DNA of 64,000 nt, taken from NCBI GenBank assembly GCA_030704425.1, contig JAPDHM010000003.1, forward strand, positions 62,001-126,000. Direction: 5' to 3'. The notes below the pieces were generated by a model that worked only from the letters and a program-made list of their open reading frames with translations, made no database searches and was not told where the DNA came from. This DNA comes from Rhodobacteraceae bacterium IMCC1909. Lineage in GTDB: Bacteria; Pseudomonadota; Alphaproteobacteria; Rhodobacterales; Rhodobacteraceae. A program made the translations under genes and the position numbers. Shown here in pieces: positions 53,891 to 62,558 of this stretch; the first letter of the stretch is position 1; every line of letters begins with the position of its first letter.

Positions 53891-54772
53891 TCAAAAGGCC
53901 GGCTCAATCACTTCAACATCTCCGCGTGAGATGATGGCATTCATATCTTCATAATGTAGGTCAGACAGGCGGTTGAGCAGATCATCCCTCCAGCCGGGCA
54001 GGGTGATTTCTTCCTCCACCGCCGCCGGATTGGCATAGTGCTCTAAAAAAGCCGCCAAAACTCTTTGGCGTTCTTTTTCTGAGTTGGGCGGATTGGCTTT
54101 GAAATGGTTTTGCATTTTTTGAGTGCCGATTTCCGTCAACAAAGACCCAATCAGATCATAGCCAGCCTTTACGGGTTCTTCTGCATCTATTCCAATTAGG
54201 TGACGCAGGATTTTTGGCCAAATAAAGGGTGTATCCTCGTTGCACCAAGCTGTGATCTGCGCATTTGGCAAGACAGTGCGCATGCGATGGATCAGACCGG
54301 ACCATTGAACCACAGTGGGCGCGGCCCCCGCCATAAAGCGCTGAAACGACCGTCCGTGAGATTTGCCATAAGCGGCTGGAATAAAGGTGCCAGGATCACG
54401 CATGCACAGTGACAGTTCAATGTCATGGCCTTGGAATAAAGTGCCAAAGGCCTGGAGCTTTTCCACCACCAAAGCATGGAAATCTCCGCCCTCGAAAATT
54501 CGGTTTGGCACGCAGATGAAATTGGCATTGGTCAAAATCACCCGCTCAGCATCTGAATCGCCAAGAATATCGGCCAAAAGTTCCTCTCCCGACATATCCG
54601 GGCGTGCGGCCTTGGCCATGGCTTGCAGGTTTTCTCGAATACCATTTCTGTATTTGCACGGGTGGGGCAGGGCGACCTGATTCTGGACAAGCGCGGCTTT
54701 GTTCTTCACAAGCGAAGCGTGCAGGGCATCTTGGTCTGTGCAATGGGCGCCAATATGATAAACAATTTGCAT
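53891..54772 (-). CDS. Sulfotransferase-like protein of unknown function
   Basis: 293 residues. The start MQIVYHIGAHCTDQDAL resembles the 5' phosphosulfate-binding start HIGAHKTGTT of sulfotransferase-fold proteins, but the lysine-threonine part is replaced (CTDQDA). ELSLCMRDPGTFIPAAYGKS later matches the 3' phosphate-binding serine/arginine strand. I therefore see a sulfotransferase fold with a weakened cofactor loop, so catalysis is doubtful. Converges on gapR. Confidence 0.6.
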   Translation of the reverse strand: MQIVYHIGAHCTDQDALHASLVKNKAALVQNQVALPHPCKYRNGIRENLQAMAKAARPDMSGEELLADILGDSDAERVILTNANFICVPNRIFEGGDFHALVVEKLQAFGTLFQGHDIELSLCMRDPGTFIPAAYGKSHGRSFQRFMAGAAPTVVQWSGLIHRMRTVLPNAQITAWCNEDTPFIWPKILRHLIGIDAEEPVKAGYDLIGSLLTEIGTQKMQNHFKANPPNSEKERQRVLAAFLEHYANPAAVEEEITLPGWRDDLLNRLSDLHYEDMNAIISRGDVEVIEPAF

Positions 54773-54865
54773 CGAAATATGCTGCCTTGGAAATAAGTCT
54801 TAGCGGCCAGCGTATAGGCAACCGTTGATAAATATAAAACAGCCGAAATCAAAAATGAGGGCTTC

Positions 54866-56497
54866 GTGGCAGAAAAATTAAAGAAACGCGCAGGATTGGG
54901 CAGATGGCTTGCATTGGCCATTGCTGGCTGTGTGCTCTTGCCAATTGTTTCGATTGCTTGGATGGGCTTTGGCAGCGATGGCGCGCGCTGGGCGCATCTT
55001 TTGGCCACGGTGTTTCCGCGGTATTTGAGCAATAGCCTCTCGCTGATGTTGGGCGTTGGTGCTGTTAGTCTCCTCCTCGGCACATCTTTGGCTTATTTGA
55101 TTACGCATCTCGAGTTTCCAGGGCGCAAATGGGTGCAATACGGGTTGTTTCTCCCGCTGGCGATGCCCTCTTTCGTGGCCGCATACGCTTGGGTAGATGT
55201 CTTGGAATATGCCGGTCCGCTGCAGACAACTTTGCGTGATCTGGCTGGATGGTCTTCGGTTCGGGACTATTGGTTTCCCAATATTCGCTCGTTGCCTGGC
55301 GCAATATTCGTGCTGTCTTTGACACTCTACCCTTACGTGTATCTTCTGGCCCGAGCGGCATTCCGCGAGCTGCCGGCCAGTGGTCAGGATGCCGCCCGTT
55401 CACTTGGCTTGGGGCATATGCGGCAATTTTTGCGCGTGAGCCTCCCACAAGCGCGCCCTGCCATTGCCGCTGGAACAGCAATAGTCATGATGGAAACCTT
55501 AAATGATTTTGGGACAGTAGATTATTTTGCCGTGCAGACTCTCACCACGGGCATTTTTTCGATTTGGTTGGAAAGCTATGACTCGGGGGGCGCGGCGCAA
55601 TTGGCAGTGCTGGCCGCCTTGATTGTGGCGGGCTTGCTGGGGGTCGAGAAAATTGGCCGCCGCCGCGCGCGCTTTCACAAATCGGGTCGTCAATTGGCCC
55701 CGATCCAGCCGCAACCTCTGTCCTCGAGGCAGGGGGCAGCCGTGCTGTTGTATTGCTTGGTTCCTATGGGGTTGGGATTTTTAATTCCATTGATGGTTTT
55801 GGTGGCGCCTGTCGTGTCGGATCTTAGCCTTTGGAGCGACACCGGCCTCTGGCGCGCGGCGGCGCACAGCTTGGCTTTGGGTGGCGCAAGCGCTGGATTG
55901 GTCGTAACGCTCGCCACTGTTATGGTTTTAGGGTTGCAGAATACCCCGGCGGCATGGAAAAAATCTTTGCTGATCCTGACGACTGTGGGCTACGCCTTTC
56001 CTGGTGCCGTCCTCGGTTTGGGGATATTGATTCCCCTGGCCACGTTTGACAATTGGCTGGCAGACCTCGTTTTTGCGACCTTCCGTCGCGATCCTGGCCT
56101 CCTGCTCACCGGGAGCGCGGGCGCATTGATCGTCGCCTATTGCGTCCGCTTTTTCGCGATTGGTGTTGGGGCTGCTGAGGCTGGCTTGGCCGCGATCCCA
56201 ACCAATATCCCGCTGGCCGCAAGCACATTGGGACGCGGGCCAAAAGATGTCTTAGTAAATATATATCAACCGCTTATGCGGGGAAGCCTGGCATCTGCTA
56301 TGGTGCTTGTATTCGTGGATACGGTCAAAGAACTGCCCGCAACGCTTCTGCTGCGCCCGTTTAATTTCGACACGCTGTCCACCCATGTCTACGCACAAGC
56401 CAGCCTGGAAAACTTCCACGGATCCACCCCCGCTGCATTGCTCATCATCACCCTTTCCCTCGGAGCGATATTTCTTTTGGCAAAAGCGCATAGGTAG
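54866..56497 (+). CDS. Fe(III)/thiamine-type ABC transporter permease (FbpB/SfuB-like), orphan
   Basis: 543-residue double permease with two halves of about six helices and two EAA loops (AARSLGLGHMRQFLRVSLPQ, ASTLGRGPKDVLVNIYQPL). The start is a GTG (MAEKLKKRAGLGRW) with GAGGG upstream; translating it as ATG-like Met is conventional. No binding-protein or ATPase gene is next to it in the window, although such genes often sit elsewhere in this group. It lies directly upstream of tRNA-Thr. Confidence 0.92.
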   Translation: MAEKLKKRAGLGRWLALAIAGCVLLPIVSIAWMGFGSDGARWAHLLATVFPRYLSNSLSLMLGVGAVSLLLGTSLAYLITHLEFPGRKWVQYGLFLPLAMPSFVAAYAWVDVLEYAGPLQTTLRDLAGWSSVRDYWFPNIRSLPGAIFVLSLTLYPYVYLLARAAFRELPASGQDAARSLGLGHMRQFLRVSLPQARPAIAAGTAIVMMETLNDFGTVDYFAVQTLTTGIFSIWLESYDSGGAAQLAVLAALIVAGLLGVEKIGRRRARFHKSGRQLAPIQPQPLSSRQGAAVLLYCLVPMGLGFLIPLMVLVAPVVSDLSLWSDTGLWRAAAHSLALGGASAGLVVTLATVMVLGLQNTPAAWKKSLLILTTVGYAFPGAVLGLGILIPLATFDNWLADLVFATFRRDPGLLLTGSAGALIVAYCVRFFAIGVGAAEAGLAAIPTNIPLAASTLGRGPKDVLVNIYQPLMRGSLASAMVLVFVDTVKELPATLLLRPFNFDTLSTHVYAQASLENFHGSTPAALLIITLSLGAIFLLAKAHR

Positions 56498-56539
56498 GGC
56501 TTGCATAGGCAGTTTTTTTGTCCTAAATCCTCGCTCAGC

Positions 56540-56615
56540 GCCCCTATAGCTCAGCTGGTAGAGCAACTGATTTGTAATCAGTAGGTCCGCGGTTCGAGTC
56601 CGTGTGGGGGCACCA
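56540..56615 (+). tRNA. tRNA-Thr (anticodon UGU)
   Basis: 76 nucleotides with all arms: acceptor GCCCCTA/TGGGGGC, D-arm with AGCTCAGCTGGTAGAGC, anticodon stem CTGAT/ATCAG around loop TTTGTAA (anticodon TGT), the T-arm with GGTTCGAGTCC, and the discriminator A with encoded CCA (56612-56615). It lies directly before the repeat-flanked cassette. Confidence 0.97.
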
Positions 56616-56825
56616 TTTAAATCAATGACTTAAAAGATAAACATCTGAACCCGATATTGCCTTGGGTTACAAATGGGTTACAAAAAACATCTGTTTGACA
56701 GTAAATTAGGGTCTTTTTGATACGATCAGGCAGGTCAAAACCCATATCTCATCTAAGACGGAAGCTACGTTTAGATTCGAACCTAAGGGGCAGTGCCCCA
56801 TGCGTAGATATTTGATCGCTGAAAA
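56616..56825. other. Non-coding junction after tRNA-Thr
   Basis: 210 bases with no supported gene. A near-repeat TGGGTTACAAA occurs twice in a row near 56662-56682. This strip lies between the tRNA 3' end and the first copy of the 229-bp repeat, the place where an integration boundary would be expected. Confidence 0.5.
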
Positions 56826-57054
56826 GGGTTACTCCACCTAATCCTTACAGTTCACCCGCAGGACCACGGACCGGGGCCCCCAATCCCAGGGCCCCGCGTC
56901 TCGGACCACGGGCCTTTAGTGTTGGGAGTGTAAATTCATTTGGGGGCGGTTTTGTTTGGTTACGCCATCTCTATTGGCGCATTAATTTCAAGCTGAACCG
57001 TGCCGCTGCTCTCGCTGAGTGGCGCCAACTATTGAGCGCATAGATTTAGGCGGT
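56826..57054 (+). repeat. 229-bp direct repeat, copy A (relic of a coding 3' end)
   Basis: Aligns without gaps to 63772-64000. The last 165 bases (56890-57054) are closest, roughly 85 percent identical by eye, and the first 64 are weaker. In copy A one frame is open from 56816 to a TAG at 57041-57043 and contains APRLGPRAFS, VNSFGGGFVWLRHLYWRIN and FKLNRAAALAEWRQLLSA; many differences between the copies are synonymous. There is no start codon, so it is a fragment, probably the tail of a mobile-element gene or a repeat-family gene. I cannot name the family. Confidence 0.8.
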
Positions 57055-57079
57055 GCGAGCAATCCGATGCTTGTTCTCA

Positions 57080-57763
57080 TTAGTTTGACAGCACCGACTG
57101 GATGAAACCACTCACTTCCTCTAACGAAGCGACGTGACAATAAATCATATTGATGATCGTCAACTCATTATCGTGCAACTCTTTCGAGGCAGCAGCGCAA
57201 CAATTCTCAGCGACCACCACATTGAAGCTTTCGTCGGCTAGGCTGCGCACAGTCGAAGCAACGCATTGATCGGTGAAAATTCCCGCAATGATGACGTTTT
57301 CAATCCGCATGTTGTGTAGAACCAAGCGCAGGTTTGTCCCAGTTAACGCACTGTCCGTTGTCTTGATGATGGTGATTTCGTCTTCACGGGGAGCCAGAGC
57401 ATCGACGATCTGTGAGTCCGCGCGATCTTTGGGTAAAAGCAGATAGTTGAAGCCGGGCTTCTTTTGGCTGAGCGACCGGTCTCGTCCGTCAGGCTTCAGG
57501 CATGCTATACGCGCAAAAATAACTTCGACGCCGGCAAAACGGCACCGGTCAATCAGCTTTGCCGTATTAGGAATAACGACCTCGTTCATTCGTTTGTAAA
57601 ACGGTTGCCAGCGACCGTTTTCGGCATCACTGTCCTGCGGCTCCAAATAAGTGTTCTGAATATCGATAACCAGAAGCGCGGTTTTTTCCGGTTCAAGAAC
57701 AATGTCTTCAGGCTCTTCTGCATTCTCATAGTAAAAAGAGCGATATGCGGTTTTCCAACTCAT
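57080..57763 (-). CDS. Isochorismatase-family cysteine hydrolase
   Basis: 227 residues. The catalytic triad is complete: D34 in LVIDIQNTYL, K134 in IIKTTDSAL and C167 in FTDQCVASTVRSL. Relatives include N-carbamoylsarcosine amidase, ureidoacrylate, biuret and maleamate hydrolases and nicotinamidases, all acting on amides or ureides. The long N-terminus (about 1-28) fits the carbamoylsarcosine/biuret type. Last gene of the ABC cassette; 6 bases after the permease gene. I infer that the transported compound is its substrate or is turned into it. Confidence 0.9.
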   Translation of the reverse strand: MSWKTAYRSFYYENAEEPEDIVLEPEKTALLVIDIQNTYLEPQDSDAENGRWQPFYKRMNEVVIPNTAKLIDRCRFAGVEVIFARIACLKPDGRDRSLSQKKPGFNYLLLPKDRADSQIVDALAPREDEITIIKTTDSALTGTNLRLVLHNMRIENVIIAGIFTDQCVASTVRSLADESFNVVVAENCCAAASKELHDNELTIINMIYCHVASLEEVSGFIQSVLSN

Positions 57764-57769
57764 CTGTAT

Positions 57770-58804
57770 TCACCCTTTTCTTTTTCGTATTAAACCAACA
57801 ATAGCGTCGCCGATCTCACGGGTCGGGACAAGCCCCCCAGGCCTCAGTGCGAGGACCGCAATCATCGAAAATGCCAGCACGATTTCGGTAACACCCACCA
57901 CTTGTCCGGAAAAAATCTGAGCGCTGTTTAGAACGACCTCAAGGGTTCGCAAGCTCTCAAAAGCTGCTGTCACAATGAAAACACCAAGTACCGCGCCTGT
58001 AATCGTGCCAGGCCCTCCGATTACCAGCATTCCGAGAATTACGAAAGTTTCTTTTAAATAGAAGGCCTTGGGGGAAAACGATCCGACAAAATGCCCCCAC
58101 AACCCCCCACCAATGCCGGCTAAAAGAGCGCTCAGAATAAACGCTAACCACCGCACACGCGGCGTATTTATCCCCATTGCACGGGCGGCTGTTTCATCAT
58201 CGCGGGTGGCGCGCGCCAGAATTCCCAGGCGGGATTCCTTGAACATCAGCGCGACGGCAATTGCTCCAGCCGCGACAATTGCTGTTAGTGGTAGGCTGGT
58301 AATGGCAGGCAAACCGAATAACGTACGGGGTCCGTTGGTAACTTCGCTCCAGTGCAGCATGACGGTGTGAAGAACCACAAGCAAAGCGAAGGACGTAATT
58401 ACCGCCGCAGCATCTGAGAGGCGCATCAACGGATAGGAGACTGCGGCAGCGATCACTGCAGCGACTATCCCCCCGAGGAAAATGGCCAAGATAGGCGAGG
58501 CCGAAAGCCCTTCCATAAACGGATATAGGTCAGGAAGTGCCATCCCGCGCATCTGGGCGGGTATTGTCAAAAGTGCAGACGTATATGCCCCTACGCCCAT
58601 GAATCCGATGTGTGCAAAAGACAGAATCCCAGTGTTGCCCATGAAACTTTGCAATCCCACAACCATAACCACATTGATACACAGCGTGGTTGCTATCCTA
58701 GTGAACACCCGAACATCCACAGCATAAGAAATGAAAACAAGCATCAGGAGTAGGCCGCAAAGTGAAGCTACTGTAAGGGTGTGGCGGTTCATTAAAAAAC
58801 TCAT
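57770..58804 (-). CDS. Branched-chain-type ABC transporter permease (LivM-like)
   Basis: 344 residues, about ten helices. GLQSFMGNTGILSFAHIGFM and GGLWGHFVGSFSPKAFYLKE are LivM-type. The last residues (RPGGLVPTREIGDAIVGL) end near the gene for the hydrolase. Overlaps the LivH-like gene by 4 bp. Confidence 0.92.
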   Translation of the reverse strand: MSFLMNRHTLTVASLCGLLLMLVFISYAVDVRVFTRIATTLCINVVMVVGLQSFMGNTGILSFAHIGFMGVGAYTSALLTIPAQMRGMALPDLYPFMEGLSASPILAIFLGGIVAAVIAAAVSYPLMRLSDAAAVITSFALLVVLHTVMLHWSEVTNGPRTLFGLPAITSLPLTAIVAAGAIAVALMFKESRLGILARATRDDETAARAMGINTPRVRWLAFILSALLAGIGGGLWGHFVGSFSPKAFYLKETFVILGMLVIGGPGTITGAVLGVFIVTAAFESLRTLEVVLNSAQIFSGQVVGVTEIVLAFSMIAVLALRPGGLVPTREIGDAIVGLIRKRKG

Positions 58805-59700
58805 GTTCTTTGACCTGATGCTGGGCCCTTAATCAACCCATCGGGTTTCCAGAGCAGGATTAAAATGACAAAGCTGAAGGTGAAGGCATCGCGGAACTTT
58901 AATAGATCCTGCGGCAGAATGTGATTTAGGCTGGTATCAATTAAAGCCAGTAGGAATCCGCCGAGAACCGCGCCCGGTACGCTACGCATGCCGCCAATGA
59001 CGGTAGCAATAAAGGCTACTAGCAGAGGTTCAAGTCCAATTCCGGGGACAACACTGCCAATTCGCCCCAACCAAAAGAGTGAGACCACGCCTGCAAGCAA
59101 TCCACTGATTGCAAAAGCGGAGGAAATAATCAGGTTCGCCGGCACCCCCAACATTCTAGCCATGGTAAAATTCGTGGCCGCCGCTCGCATTGCGATGCCA
59201 AGAATAGAGCGTCGCATCAGCCAGGTGAAAAGCGTCAGCATTACAATTGTGGCGGCAATAGTTAGCAGATTGCGCAACGGTGTCACCGCACCACCAATAG
59301 TGACGGTAGTCGAAAAAACGTCTGGCAGCGGAATGTTTCTGGCGCGCGGCGAAATAAACAACAACGCCGCATTTTGCAAGATGGTCGAAAAGGCGAACGA
59401 CGTTATCAAGACCGCCGTTACCGATTTTGCTCGGACTGGTCGGAAAGCGACATAATCGGTAGCGACGCCAAAGAAGATAGACATCAAAACAGCAACCGCC
59501 GCCATGACCAGCCAGGGCAACCCAGTGCCATCCATAAGAAACAGCGTGTAGCCCGCAACCATAATCAATTCGCCATATGCAAAATTAACCAGCTTTAGGA
59601 TGCCGTAGACAATGACGAGGCCCAAAGCCATCAAGGCATAGGCTCCCCCCAATGCTAGAACATCAATCACGAACTGAATTAGCTCAGTCATACTGGTCAC
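58801..59700 (-). CDS. Branched-chain-type ABC transporter permease (LivH-like)
   Basis: 299 residues with ALGGAYALMALGLVIVYGILKLVNFAYGE at the start and IGGMRSVPGAVLGGFLLALID near the end, as in LivH. About eight helices. ATGA overlaps with both neighbours. Confidence 0.92.
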   Translation of the reverse strand: MTSMTELIQFVIDVLALGGAYALMALGLVIVYGILKLVNFAYGELIMVAGYTLFLMDGTGLPWLVMAAVAVLMSIFFGVATDYVAFRPVRAKSVTAVLITSFAFSTILQNAALLFISPRARNIPLPDVFSTTVTIGGAVTPLRNLLTIAATIVMLTLFTWLMRRSILGIAMRAAATNFTMARMLGVPANLIISSAFAISGLLAGVVSLFWLGRIGSVVPGIGLEPLLVAFIATVIGGMRSVPGAVLGGFLLALIDTSLNHILPQDLLKFRDAFTFSFVILILLWKPDGLIKGPASGQRT

Positions 59701-60404
59701 CCCCCTAAATAAAGCGCGCTCAGATCCGAGGATCCAGCAATTTCTTCGGCAGAGCCCTGAACCACAACTTCGCCCAATTGCATCACGTAGGCGCGGTCTG
59801 CAACCTGGAGCGCTTTGGTGGCATTCTGTTCAACCAACAGAATTGTGATGCCGGTTGCTTTCAACTCTCTGATCATTTCAAAAATCTGATCGACAACAGT
59901 GGGTGCCAGCCCGAGTGAGGGCTCATCCAAGAGCAAGACTTTTGGTCGTGACATCAGGGCCCGCGCAATGACCAGCATTTGCTGCTCGCCGCCCGACAAT
60001 GTTCCGGCGGCTTGTATTTCGCGCTCACGCAGACGCGGAAACAGGTCCTTGACCTTTTCCATGTCTGCCATAACGCCTGCCTTGTCCGAACGATGCAAAT
60101 AGGCACCTAATCGCAGATTCTCCACCACAGTTAGATCCGGAAAAACATCGCGAGTTTCTGGCACCATAGCGATGCCATAGCGTACCATTTTCTCTGGTGT
60201 TGCAGCAGTTACATCCCGACCATCGAAAGTGATCTTGCCGCCCGCAGCTTTCAGTGCGCCTGCAATGGTCAACATAAGTGTGGATTTTCCAGCACCATTG
60301 GCGCCCAGCACCGTGACCAGTTCACCCTGCTGCACGTTTAACGATACATCTTTGATCGCGCGAATGGCACCATAGCGCACATCCAAATTTGTGATTTCAA
60401 TCAT
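59697..60404 (-). CDS. Branched-chain-type ABC transporter ATPase (LivF-like)
   Basis: 235 residues. Walker A GANGAGKST, signature [16 protein letters not shown], Walker B LLLDEPSLGL, and H-loop LVEQNATKALQVAD. It is one of a pair with the next gene upstream, overlapping it by 4 bp. Confidence 0.93.
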   Translation of the reverse strand: MIEITNLDVRYGAIRAIKDVSLNVQQGELVTVLGANGAGKSTLMLTIAGALKAAGGKITFDGRDVTAATPEKMVRYGIAMVPETRDVFPDLTVVENLRLGAYLHRSDKAGVMADMEKVKDLFPRLREREIQAAGTLSGGEQQMLVIARALMSRPKVLLLDEPSLGLAPTVVDQIFEMIRELKATGITILLVEQNATKALQVADRAYVMQLGEVVVQGSAEEIAGSSDLSALYLGG

Positions 60405-61150
60405 GCGTCTTGCCTCGCTGAGGATCCTAAATATGCTTCAATTACGGCAGGGTCTTTGCGAACGTTTTCGATCAGACCAGCAGCAATTGTCTTGCCGGAC
60501 GCGATAACATGCACACGGTCACACAACCGCGAGATCAAAGGCATGTCATGATCAATTATCAATATGCCCAAGTTGCGTTGCTTTGGGAGCTCAAGAAGTT
60601 GTTTACAGAGCATCTGCGACTCGCTCTCATTCATTCCCGCCGCAGGCTCATCAAGCAGCAGAAATTTTGGGGTCGCGGCAAGGGCACGGGCAATTTCCAC
60701 TCGCCGCTTATCACCATAATTTAAGTTGGCCGCAATTGTCTCGGCGCGCGATAACATGCCAAACTCTTGGAGAATCTCAGTGGCAATTTTCCGCGCATCT
60801 TTTCGTTTGATGCCTTTAGCCAACGCCGCAGTTTCCACGTTTTCAGATACTGTTAGCTGGTCAAAAAGCCGAACAATTTGAAAGGTGCGCCCAACCCCGG
60901 ACAGCGCCACAGTGCGCGGCGCGGACAAAGGCATTACGTCTCCCGCAACTGTTACCTGTCCTGTCGCCAACGGGACTTGTCCCGTAATCGCATTAATAAG
61001 TGTTGTCTTTCCGGAGCCATTTGGGCCAATCAGTCCAAGGATTTCGCCAGGATTGATAACGATTGTGACGCCGTCAAGAGCACGAAGACCAGCGAATTCA
61101 ACGGTTATGTTTGATGCTAATAGAGCAGTTGTAGGAATATCGGCCTGCAT
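60401..61150 (-). CDS. Branched-chain-type ABC transporter ATPase (LivG-like)
   Basis: 249 residues from the ATG at 61150; an ATG at 61165 precedes AGGGAT, so the inner start is preferred. Walker A GPNGSGKTTLIN, signature region NYGDKRRVEIARALA, Walker B FLLLDEPAAGM, then LIIDHDMPLISRLCD. Linked by overlap to the LivF-like gene downstream; 81 bases separate it from the binding-protein gene. Confidence 0.92.
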   Translation of the reverse strand: MQADIPTTALLASNITVEFAGLRALDGVTIVINPGEILGLIGPNGSGKTTLINAITGQVPLATGQVTVAGDVMPLSAPRTVALSGVGRTFQIVRLFDQLTVSENVETAALAKGIKRKDARKIATEILQEFGMLSRAETIAANLNYGDKRRVEIARALAATPKFLLLDEPAAGMNESESQMLCKQLLELPKQRNLGILIIDHDMPLISRLCDRVHVIASGKTIAAGLIENVRKDPAVIEAYLGSSARQDA

Positions 61151-61231
61151 ACATCGATCCCTCATTGTTTTCTTGTCAGCAGGATTGATGCCGGAAAGAT
61201 TCCCTCCGGCATCAATAGTTTTATCTTGGCC

Positions 61232-62401
61232 CTAAGGAGCGGGTGGGTTAGCTGGCAGCCGCCAACCAAGGGGAACTGGCTGTCCGCCTTTGAGTTCAAC
61301 AAGCATTGCTGCTTTGTCCGGGGCATGCCCCGATGCCGCATCGGAATAGCCAAGGCTACCGGTCAAAAGCTCAAACGTGTTTTCCTCAAGCGCTGCAGCA
61401 ACAGCGGTTCCATCTGTTGTACCCGCTATTTCAACGGCTTTTGCCATCAACATGATTGTATCCCAACCAGTTGCAACAAAGGATGTGTCTGGTTCCACGC
61501 CATACATTTCCTCATATAGTTGAAGGAATGTGGGCATTTCGGGGCCTGCTTCAGGTCCCATCCACGTATGTGTAACGAAGTAGATATCGTTACCAAATGT
61601 TTCGCCTAAGTTCTCATGCAAAGCTGGATCATCATAAGCATCGCCCCCTATTACCGGGCTATCGATACCGATTTCACGCAGTGCACGCACAATCACTCCG
61701 ACATCGGTGCCATAAGACGAAATAAAGATAACGTCCGGTTTTTGACCAAGCGCCTGCAGGCGGGAAATTTGGGCAGAAAAGTCATTGTCGCCGTTGGTGT
61801 AGGTATCTTCCAACAGAATTTCGCCGCCGATCGCATCGAAATGCTCGACAAAATACTTGGAAAGAGATTTAGTATAGGCGATGAACTGGTCGGTGACGAC
61901 ATAAGCCGTTTTCCATTCACGTTCATTATAGGCGTATTCAGCTGCCGTCGCGCCCATTGTGGTATTCCACATGGACAAAGTAAATTGCTTGTCGCCCAAT
62001 GACCATGAGCTATAGAGCGGGTCAGAGGCGCAAGTTGAAATGCCAACAATGCCGGATGACTGAGCTTCGCGCCCAGCTGGACCGCCAAAGTCAAAATCAC
62101 AAGGCGCGACCATCAATTCAGCGCCCCTGTCGAAAAGCTGCACGGCCGCATTCCCGACCGTGACTGGGTCACTTTTGCCGTCAATGTTGCTAAACACTAC
62201 CTGCCGACCCAATAAACCTCCATTGTCATTAAGGTACTTTACAGCCACCTGCGCACCCCGAAACCCAGGTTCGTCAAGTGGTGCCTGCACGCCGGTTAAA
62301 CTAAGCGTACCGCCGATCAAAAGATCTTCCGCGATTGCTGTGCTTGCTGTTGCAGTACTAAGCCCTGACAATAAAGCTATTGTTAGTAAACTATTTTTCA
62401 T
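61232..62401 (-). CDS. ABC transporter substrate-binding protein (Peripla_BP_6 type)
   Basis: 389 residues from the ATG at 62401, which has GGAGGA at the right distance (GGAGGAAATT); an ATG at 62413 lies before that site. Signal peptide MKNSLLTIALLSGLSTATASTAIA, then LLIGGTLSLTGVQAPLDEP and LNDNGGLLGRQVVF. Family members bind amino acids, amides or ureides. Ligand unknown. Second gene of the cassette after the regulator. Confidence 0.92.
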   Translation of the reverse strand: MKNSLLTIALLSGLSTATASTAIAEDLLIGGTLSLTGVQAPLDEPGFRGAQVAVKYLNDNGGLLGRQVVFSNIDGKSDPVTVGNAAVQLFDRGAELMVAPCDFDFGGPAGREAQSSGIVGISTCASDPLYSSWSLGDKQFTLSMWNTTMGATAAEYAYNEREWKTAYVVTDQFIAYTKSLSKYFVEHFDAIGGEILLEDTYTNGDNDFSAQISRLQALGQKPDVIFISSYGTDVGVIVRALREIGIDSPVIGGDAYDDPALHENLGETFGNDIYFVTHTWMGPEAGPEMPTFLQLYEEMYGVEPDTSFVATGWDTIMLMAKAVEIAGTTDGTAVAAALEENTFELLTGSLGYSDAASGHAPDKAAMLVELKGGQPVPLGWRLPANPPAP

Positions 62402-62491
62402 AATTTCCTCCAAACAATTTGCAGCGCCAGCGTGTGCACAATGCCTCGAATCACTGATCGCCTATGCCGGTAAAACTATTTCAATTACGCG

Positions 62492-62511
62492 AATTTTCAT
62501 ACATGAAAATT
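62492..62511. promoter_or_regulatory. Candidate operator of the XRE-cupin regulator
   Basis: AATTTTCAT-AC-ATGAAAATT is a perfect 9+2+9 palindrome, and a third half-site, CATATGAAAATT, follows at 62517-62528. It lies in the 157 bases between the regulator gene (same strand, upstream) and the binding-protein gene, so it may repress or activate the whole transporter-hydrolase unit. Confidence 0.6.
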
Positions 62512-62558
62512 ATCACATATGAAAATTATTACTGCTTGGAGCATTTAACGCTGCAAAA

